Program-made: the position numbers and the translations under genes
Notes under the pieces: model-generated
Databases searched by the model: none
What the model was told of the DNA's origin: nothing
What the model saw: only the letters and a program-made list of their open reading frames with translations
From: Echiichthys vipera
Taxonomy: Eukaryota > Chordata > Actinopteri > Perciformes > Trachinidae
Assembly: GCA_963691815.1 (NCBI GenBank)
Contig: OY829654.1
Coordinates: 23,899,771-23,963,770, forward strand
Reading direction: 5' to 3'
DNA: 64,000 nucleotides
In this document: positions 57,220-64,000 of the stretch, piece after piece
Position numbering within the stretch: position 1 is the stretch's first letter
Layout of the letters: each line of letters begins with the position of its first letter

Positions 57220-58889
57220 GTAAAAATCGAGAAACACACTCCTCCTTTTCACTCCTTGTCACTCTGTCTCTTTCATTTATTAGTCTCTCTTTTTTTAAGC
57301 TTTTACTTTTGTTGGGTTTATATTTTCTGTCGTCACTAGTTTTTTTTTCTATTTTTCAGTTCTGTGTTTGCTCCAGTACCTTACCATTAGTTTGGCTGAA
57401 TAACCCTCCCAGTCCCTTCCAAACATGCTGCTTTAGTTTCTCCTCACTGCGGAGAAGGGATTTACACAGCACCCTCAAATCTGATGTGCCTAGATGTTAA
57501 CTGAGATTCATCTAGATCTCTTTATAATTATTATGTTTGTCCAGTTCTTATTTTAAATTAACCTGTTGCTGTGATTGTGCAACCATAAATGTAAATTAGG
57601 AAAAACAAAACCTGCCCTTCCTGTAGGGGTGTATTTGTTGAATTCAGATTTGAGCTGCCAGTGTAAACCTCTCTGCACAATGCCACCCATGTCCTCTGCA
57701 TGTTAAATTGCTTCCTAACCTGGTATTTGGATGCTACTTTAGGCCTCAAATGGAGCCTGTTTGTATGCATGGACACAGTAGGGTAATTAAGAGCATAAAG
57801 CACTGTTTATTTATATATATGTATATTTTCATCAGCATATCATAAAACCAGTTCACCATACAATCTGGGTGTACATCTAGTGTGGTGAAGCTTTATCCCT
57901 ATTTTCATTCAAAGTTACTGTACATTTATAATCATTAATTTACTCACATCTATGGTGTAACTGAATGTTACATCATAATCGTTCATATAAGGATTTAATG
58001 AGGTGGATTCTATAGCATAATGTAATACGGTTTACTAGCAAATAATAAACTCTGAACAGTCTAAAAGCACAATTAATATGATTTTGGTTTAAATATTTGG
58101 TTTGTTCTGCTATGAAGTTGTTCCTGACAGCAGATACTGTGAGTAATGTATTTTTAAAATGACAGTCTGGGGTTTTTATTATAAGAGGAGAAATATTAGT
58201 AGAAACACAAGACTGCACTGACTCTATGATTTCATTGCTAAAACACAAAATCTTGAGTCTGAAAACAGAACTGAAATAATCACAGTCATTAAAATCCATT
58301 ATTTGTAAGCAAAGAAAACAATGGCGGTTAAATGGTTCTGGGATTAGGATTAAAAGAGTTGTCCAGAGAGACTTCCAAACTTCATAAATCACATTTCCAC
58401 TGATCACAATTAACAGATTCTGCATAGGAATGTAGAACCTGTAGGCGACGGGACAAGAGTTTCCCTTTTTAGTCCAAGATGTGTTGACCAATCATTTTTG
58501 AGCGTGCCTTGGTTGCATGCAGGTAAACGGTCCAGTGCAAACAAACAGCATGTTATTTCCCTGCCTTCAACTGTCAGGAACGTGTTAAAGAACATAGCAC
58601 AAATCTGATGATCTGAGAATACTTTTCTATTTAAAGAATTGTTAGCAAACTGGTGGTTTTATCCACTTATTTAAAAAACTATAAGATTTTCAGGACTCAA
58701 TGGTCGACTGAATCTACTTAAGATGGATACTTTCGCAATTTCGGTGTACTGCCTTTACAGTAAGAGAAACTCGTCATGTATAAAAATCTGTGTATTCTCT
58801 TCTAATGGGGGACACATCTGACGAACATCTGCACTTTACTGAGTGCACTTTTCTCATATTCTTAATGGATCACTGCAATTTCCCAGCTT

Positions 58890-58936
58890 GGGATCAATAA
58901 AGCATTTCTATTCTATTCTATTCTATTCTATTCTAT
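58890..58936 (+). mobile_element. LINE-type 3' end with (TTCTA)n tail
   Basis: CCCAGCTTGGGATCAATAAAG followed by a run of TTCTA repeats (58906-58936) is the usual 3' end of a teleost retroelement with a microsatellite tail. The 5' body cannot be separated from intron sequence. Confidence 0.5.
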
Positions 58937-59129
58937 CAAATGGCTATTTGTAGTATGTATAAGGGGTCACTCATGGTGATGACAGACAATTAGCAACTCT
59001 GCGTCTAATAGAATTAATCAATGTATCTTATTGGCCTACCTGGAAGAGGCTGTGATGAAATGATACAGTTTCAAGGGAATACATTCTAATGTTTAGACTC
59101 CATTAGAGGCCAATTCTGAGACCCAACAC

Positions 59130-59980
59130 TCCTCCGATCTCTCCTCCCTTTTCCTTCCTCCCTCCCCCTACCCTTCATCCCTTCCTCCTTCCCTCTTTCT
59201 CTCTGCACGGGCACCATAACCGACGATTTCCGCACTTCACTTTCATCTCCCCCCTTTTCCCTCCCTTTAAACCTCCTTTCTCCCACTCCTCACGCCTCCT
59301 CCTCCTCTTCATCATCTCCGTAACTGCCTCACTACTTTCACCTTCTACTACTTTCCTCCGACTCCTCCTTGCTCACCTCACATACCTTCCCTTGCTACCA
59401 CTGTTACTTCTTCTTCTCCTTTGTTCTTGCTGTCCTTCCCCATCTGTGCTTGTTTCTTCCTATTCTTTTCTTGTTGCTCTAACTTTCCATCCTAACCGCC
59501 TTACTCCTTCTTATTTCTCCCGTTTCCCTCTCCCTTTCCTCCTCTATCTCCTATTGCTGTTTCTCCCTCGTTCTCTCTTTTCTTCCCCTGCTTCTATGTC
59601 CTCTTCTGTTTCCTGTTTCCTCCCCCCTCAGCCGTTCATTCTACCCTCCATTCTCCTTTTCTTTCTTTTCTCCACTCTCTCCTTCTCCTCTCTGACCAAG
59701 CTATTTTTCCTCTACATCCTTTTCTTTGTCTTGTGAGATCCATACTCAACTGTTTCTTTTTTGTTTTTCATTTTTCATTTTTTTTTTCAATGTTGTCATA
59801 TGGGTGGACGCCATTTTGGTTGAATTGCTTTTTTATTCTTATTGTTGTGTTTGTTTGTCTTGTTTTTCTTTTGATTCCATCACTCCCCTACTTTTTGTTT
59901 TTTGTTCCACATCGTCTCCTCCTTCCCTGTCCCTCCCTCTGTCCTCTGTGATTTTTTTTTTTGTCTCTTTGTTTTTTTTT
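59130..59980. repeat. Long pyrimidine-rich tract
   Basis: About 850 bp of C/T-dominated + strand sequence with few purines, ending roughly 25 bp before the exon 8 acceptor. It has no fixed period. It has the form of an expanded polypyrimidine tract and would bind PTB-like proteins if transcribed, but that is inference. Confidence 0.8.
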
Positions 59981-60007
59981 CATTAACCTGCCCATGCATG
60001 CATGCAG

Positions 60008-60145
60008 CAGCCTGATTATAGGGACCAATCAGAGCCGGAGGTGAAAGGTCAAACTGAGGAGAACAGCCAATCGGACAGCAATGAGACGCAAAAGCAGGAA
60101 GACAGCCAGCTGGAACAGGGAGAGAAGGAGGCAGATGATGCACTG
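60008..60145 (+). CDS. mtcl2: mtcl2-like exon 8 (46 codons, NAGNAG acceptor)
   Basis: The 138-nt exon has donor GTGAGT at 60146 and is phase 0 at both ends. The acceptor is CAGCAG, so the exon can start at 60008 (QPDYRDQSE) or 60011 (PDYRDQSE), differing by one glutamine. I list the proximal site. The peptide is hydrophilic and acidic, with many Gln, Glu and Ser (TEENSQSDSNETQKQEDSQL), and ends KEADDAL. It is probably a disordered linker. The exon is poorly conserved, so its reality rests on open frame, phase and splice sites. Confidence 0.75.
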
Positions 60146-62961
60146 GTGAGTCGCTCAAAAGCACAACTATTCACATAATGACAGGCGCACATATACACAC
60201 TGGAGCCTAAAGCCAAAGTTCGAATGTGAAATTTCTCACTCTGTCAAACACTGAAGCTTTTTACTGGTTACAGTCTAAAAAGGCCTTCAGGGCATCAGAC
60301 AAAAGATGCAGTCTGCTCCTTTAACAGCCTGTCCAAAAAAAACGAACTACAAAGCTTTTTATTAGTAAGCCTGTGGTGATCATGCATTTGGTCATGTGAG
60401 CGTGCATGTGTGTATCTGTCTGTCCATCCACAACTTTTAGCCTAATATGTTTTTTGCACAGGAGCTCTCATGGTTGCAGGGTCAAATTTTTTTTAAATCC
60501 TATTTTATTGACTGCTCTGTTTTCATACAATCATTGACAGCTGACTGCACACTCCTCTTAACCAGTCGGTAGGGGCCAAAAGTGATCAACATTGCCTCAG
60601 TTACACAGCAACAAGCATTTTTGGTAATCAGCAGGGCTAAAAACAAGCCTTCTGGGCCTTTGTCGTGGCTTAAAAAATAAGATCCAAAGAAATTTTTGGT
60701 CTCATTTTGAGGTGGCGCATCTGCACATCAATTCCAAATCCAATATGTTACGATCCACTAAAGTTAGGCACAATACGAGATGAATACACCCCGGTTTCTG
60801 TTATCTTCTCCCAACAGCCGGGAAAGACAATTGAATGGGATTCAACTCTTCTTTGTTTGGGAGGGGAGAGGGAGACACCTGGTGAAGCTCTTAACTTTGC
60901 TGAGTCATAACTGGTATCAACCAGTTTTAATCCAAATGTAAATTCAAAATTTGTATGTGTATGGGGTCTCTCATGGTGATTCCTGACAATTTTTCACCCT
61001 ACTCTGCATTTCATTCAGTATGCATCTTCATCCAAATTTTTTAAAAATTGAAAGAATTCTTTATTTAGATTCATGTTACTGAAACTGATACAACCCCTAA
61101 TTATGCGCCAAAAATGGGCCTCTAATGAACATTTGTGCGTATACTCACCTCACTTCTTCCTGAGCAAACACTCAATGTACAGCGGTGACCAACTCATGCT
61201 AGCAACACAGTGCTGTAAACAAACACAAACAGTGACTTCATCGTCAGCTGTGGGATTTGACAGGAAGAAAAGGCCTTTGTTTGGCTGACCTTTTGCTGGT
61301 GTGTCTCCATAGTAACCAGGATTGGTGTTTGTGTGTCTGCATCTTTATCCAGGCCTGAGAGGATGGATGGGGGGGGGGGGGGACTTAAATAGAATGGAAA
61401 AGAAAGATAACAAGGGAGTCGGATATTATAGAGAGACAGTTGTGTGTAACATGAACAGATCAAAGCAGAGCAGAGACATAGCAGCATGTAAACCTAGTGT
61501 TTTCATTCACTGTTCAGCGCTATACTACTGCCACTCATTCTCTGCAATGTTCAATGGTGGAGTTTGTTTCCCCTGCCTCCATTCTTATTGCTAGGCTGGG
61601 CTAACCACATCCTGACTCCAGCTCCGGTGTAAAAGTTGTAGTCCGTAAAAATTTAATTACGTTGTTTCTAGCAGCCACTTTGGCTGTAAGATATATGTGC
61701 AGGTGAGCAACTGGGACCTCACCTCTCATAGTTCCTTTCAAAGCCGAACAGTGACGCCTTTATGAAGTCAGGAGATTGGCAGCTCTCACCTGTGGGATGT
61801 GGCGTGATGCCTTCGCAGCTTTGAGACATCGGGGAATATGCGTATTCCATTGATTCCATTCCTAAATCTGTCTGTAAAATAGGAAGCAAGAGCAAGAAGT
61901 CGAGCTGAAAGCTGGCCTGGCTCTGTCCAAAATTCGAAAGCACACCTACCAGTGCCTCCAAAGTTGTGGTTTTATGTGACTGTATTTCTCTCCGGGGGCA
62001 GTAACTTGCTATCAAAACCACCTTGCCTGGCTGCGTGTCGCCAAGGAATACTGAAACCAGAACTACAACGTTTGACATTTCCTTTTTATTTCAAGACATG
62101 TTAATTAGTGATCTTAAGATAAGATTGAGAGAGGAAAAAGCCAGGCTATCTTCTAGCCCTAATACTAAGATAAGCTAAGCTAAGCTAATCAACTCCTGTC
62201 TGTATAAATCCATAGTTACTACACAAACATGCATTGAATCGATCTTTTCATCTGAGTCTCAGCTGGAAAAAAAAATTATATATATATAAAAAATGTAATA
62301 TTTTCTTTGGCTCTTCCCGTGTTGCTACAGTCTTTAATGTTGCACATTTTGCACAAGCAGCTGCCACTTTTTCACAAGAGTGAATCACGTTGGAGCAGAA
62401 GTCAGACTAGTTTTTCTGGCTGACAGTGGAGGCTGCCTGCGGCCGGGGGGTGTAAAGTGTGGAGGGTGGCAGAGGCTGAGCCCAGTGGAGGGTGAAAGAG
62501 GACATTAATGGTACAGTGGTGGGTCGATGGATCGCACTCACTCTGCAGCCAAATGAGGCATGGGAGAGTACATGAGGTGTGTGTGTGTTTGTGTGTGTGT
62601 GGTGTGTTTGTGTGTGTGTGTGTGTGTAGCGTGCCACACCACAGTTGAAGTGTGATTTAAAAGGTGTTCTAGCACAAAACTGCCATGTTATGTGCTTCTC
62701 ACACTCGGCTGTTTTTCCCTTCTTCATTTCCTTACTTCCTTCCCTCACCACTTCTCCTCCCATCACTGCTTCTTATTCTTTCCTTTCATCTCCCCCTGCT
62801 CCCCTCCTTGTTCCCTACCTACCCATTTTCTCCATCCACTGCTCCTTTCCTTTTTTCATTCTCTCCATCAATTCTTGTTTTTTCTTTCACTCCACCCCCC
62901 TCCTTCCTTATCTTTTTCCCCCCACTTATCCTTTCATCGTCTCCCTCTTTCTTCCTTCCAG
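60146..62961. other. Intron 8 (2.82 kb)
   Basis: Contains a 14-G run (61369-61382), a GCTAAGCTAAGCTAA fragment (about 62173-62188), GT-rich sequence (62577-62627) and a strongly pyrimidine-rich run from about 62700 to 62960. No other feature was recognised. I found no extra exon here. Confidence 0.6.
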
Positions 62962-63078
62962 TACGTCCAGTCCGGTGACCTCCAGGTTTGGTTGACGGAG
63001 GACTCGGCTCTTGGAACTCAGGGAGAGCTGGACAAGGACAGGCATGCTCAGAGAGAAACCACCCTCCAACTCACACAG
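62962..63078 (+). CDS. mtcl2: mtcl2-like exon 9 (39 codons)
   Basis: The 117-nt exon has acceptor CTTCCAG before 62962 and donor GTCTGT at 63079. It is phase 0 at both ends. The peptide YVQSGDLQVWLTEDSALGTQ, GELDKDRHAQRETTLQLTQ has a heptad-like second half that leads into the coiled coil of exon 10. It corresponds in position to the short helix before the highly conserved QRALLRR-type block in relatives. The sequence itself is only modestly conserved. Confidence 0.85.
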
Positions 63079-63293
63079 GTCTGTCTACAGCTCTGAATAC
63101 TGTCAAGACACACAACCTGATAAAATAAACACTCTCAACCTCACAAAGACACATTGAAACACCACCTTTTACAGAAATATACGCAAGAACCGACTTATTT
63201 TGCAGTGAAGCTAAAGTTACCTGATGGTGTATTTGATGTTTTGGCCTTAAGTCCTCCTGATTGTCCTGCCTCAAACTGTCTTCTCCTTCTCAG
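63079..63293. other. Intron 9 (215 bp)
   Basis: Short intron, donor GTCTGT and acceptor CTTCTCAG. No features. Confidence 0.8.
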
Positions 63294-63524
63294 CTCCAGG
63301 AAGAGCACCAGAAGGCTCTGCTCCGTCGGGACTTCCAGTTGCAGAGTTTGGGCCTCCAGGCTCGGCTTCACCAGAAGTTATGGAGCCAGGAGAGGACTCT
63401 GCTGGTCCAGGAGTCTCAGCACCTCAAAAAGGCCCTGTTACTGCTCAGCCTCAAACTACGCTGCTTCCTCAAACAGTGGAGGCTGGGCTGCAGGAAGGAC
63501 GCAGAGTGGAAAGACATCTTAGAG
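63294..63524 (+). CDS. mtcl2: mtcl2-like exon 10 (77 codons)
   Basis: The 231-nt exon has acceptor TTCTCAG before 63294 and donor GTATGA at 63525. It is phase 0 at both ends. It encodes LQEEHQKALLRRDFQLQSLG, LQARLHQKLWSQERTLLVQE and SQHLKKALLLLSLKLRCFLK, then QWRLGCRKDAEWKDILE. The QKxWSQE...LLVQESQ and KLRxFLKxWR signature is conserved across MTCL1, MTCL2 and MTCL3. This is one of the best-conserved parts of the protein and a long coiled coil. No stop or frameshift. Confidence 0.95.
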
Positions 63525-63851
63525 GTATGAGGGAAAGGAAAATCTCCACATTGATGACATGTGTCCTTATTCTGACAAAGATATGTATTTATTTATTTAG
63601 CAGTTAGGCTGTGAATCTAAAATCATCATTCTGGTGTCCTGCAGAAAACAAATAACAGAAGGAAAGGTGACTTAATTTAACATAAAATTTGAAATAAAAT
63701 GTGTTTTGTATTGTATAAAATTTAGACTATTTTAGTAGCTTAATGGGAATTTTATTATTGATTATTGATGCCACAGAGTGTGTGTGATAAAATATTGAAG
63801 GCTGAGACAAATGATTGACAGGTGATCCTGCTCTGTCATTGTGTTTTTTAG
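63525..63851. other. Intron 10 (327 bp)
   Basis: AT-rich, nothing recognised. The acceptor is TTTTTTAG. Confidence 0.8.
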
Positions 63852-63968
63852 ATGAACAGCCTGAAGGACCTCTACCTGCTGTTGGAGGAGGAGAACCTGA
63901 CGAGCCCCGCCCAGCAGACTGACAAGAGGGCTGCTGCAGAAGAACAACCGCTCAGCCCAACTATCAAG
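63852..63968 (+). CDS. mtcl2: mtcl2-like exon 11 (39 codons)
   Basis: The 117-nt exon has acceptor TTTTTAG before 63852 and donor GTAGTT at 63969. It is phase 0 at both ends. It encodes MNSLKDLYLLLEEENLTSP followed by a polar tail ending AEEQPLSPTIK. The MNSLKDLYLLLEEE helix corresponds to the conserved NSMKELYLLMEEE block of MTCL2 relatives. The initial ATG is internal and is not a start codon. Coding continues downstream of the window. Confidence 0.95.
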
Positions 63969-64000
63969 GTAGTTAGAGTAACACACACACAATCACACAG

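Larger units (their letters stand above)
57220..60007. other. Intron 7 (2.79 kb)
   Basis: No recognised feature until a LINE-type 3' end at about 58890-58936 with (TTCTA)n. From about 59130 to 59980 the + strand is almost wholly pyrimidine-rich (TCCTCC, TTCTTC, CCCTTT), leading to the exon 8 acceptor. A TGTATAAGGGGTCACTCATG block at about 58957-58976 recurs, slightly changed, at about 60955-60974 in intron 8. Confidence 0.65.

Noticed and set aside
59392..59986. Leu/Phe/Ser-rich frames up to 114 codons resembling membrane proteins
   Set aside because: They arise from the long pyrimidine tract; hydrophobicity here is a composition effect.
62645..63096. Three overlapping Ser/Pro/Phe-rich frames before exon 9
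   Set aside because: They come from the polypyrimidine run leading into the acceptor; only the exon 9 part is coding.

Overview
The window is vertebrate nuclear DNA, most likely from a teleost fish. The grounds are a multi-exon gene with GT/AG introns, very long CA/GT dinucleotide tracts, and interspersed repeats typical of teleosts: a Penelope-like element with a GIY-YIG domain, an RTE-type LINE fragment, a tRNA-derived SINE, several foldback MITEs and LINE 3' tails. The species cannot be fixed from the sequence.

The only cellular gene I can support is on the + strand: an internal portion of a microtubule crosslinking factor of the MTCL/SOGA family, best matched to MTCL2 (SOGA1). Eleven coding exons lie between 5180 and 63968. 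They join in one open frame of 2,235 nt (745 codons), and every junction has AG and GT. The 5' end of the gene lies upstream of the window and the 3' end lies downstream. The encoded part is a series of coiled-coil segments separated by low-complexity linkers. Known relatives crosslink or stabilise microtubules and associate with the Golgi.

Layout: 1-5179 is an upstream intron holding a Penelope-like retroelement (1 to about 1165), CA repeats and a 5'-truncated LINE on the - strand (2604-3552). Exon 1 is at 5180-5329. A 42.2-kb intron follows (5330-47542), filled with microsatellites and decayed mobile DNA. Its clearest elements are a 476-bp PIF/Harbinger-like MITE with a TTA duplication (27479-27954), a tRNA-type SINE (about 33080-33178), a LINE-tail-related repeat (38911-39205), a long hairpin (41244-41362), a hAT-like element (about 42181-43220), a 36-bp minisatellite (44586-44801) and a 203-bp GT tract. 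Exons 2-11 occupy 47543-63968. They include a 63-nt basic exon whose 5' splice site runs straight into a CA repeat, and a NAGNAG acceptor at exon 8.

I saw no bacterial, phage or CRISPR-type system, no convincing tRNA or rRNA gene and no second protein-coding gene. Most other open frames come from dinucleotide repeats (CACA/GTGT giving His-Thr or Cys-Val) or from pyrimidine-rich introns. The observations most worth checking are the hairpin at 41244-41362, the CA-repeat-abutted exon 2, the hammerhead-like core in the Penelope-like element, the RFX X-box-like palindromes in the giant intron and a 288-codon antisense open frame at 5764-6630.
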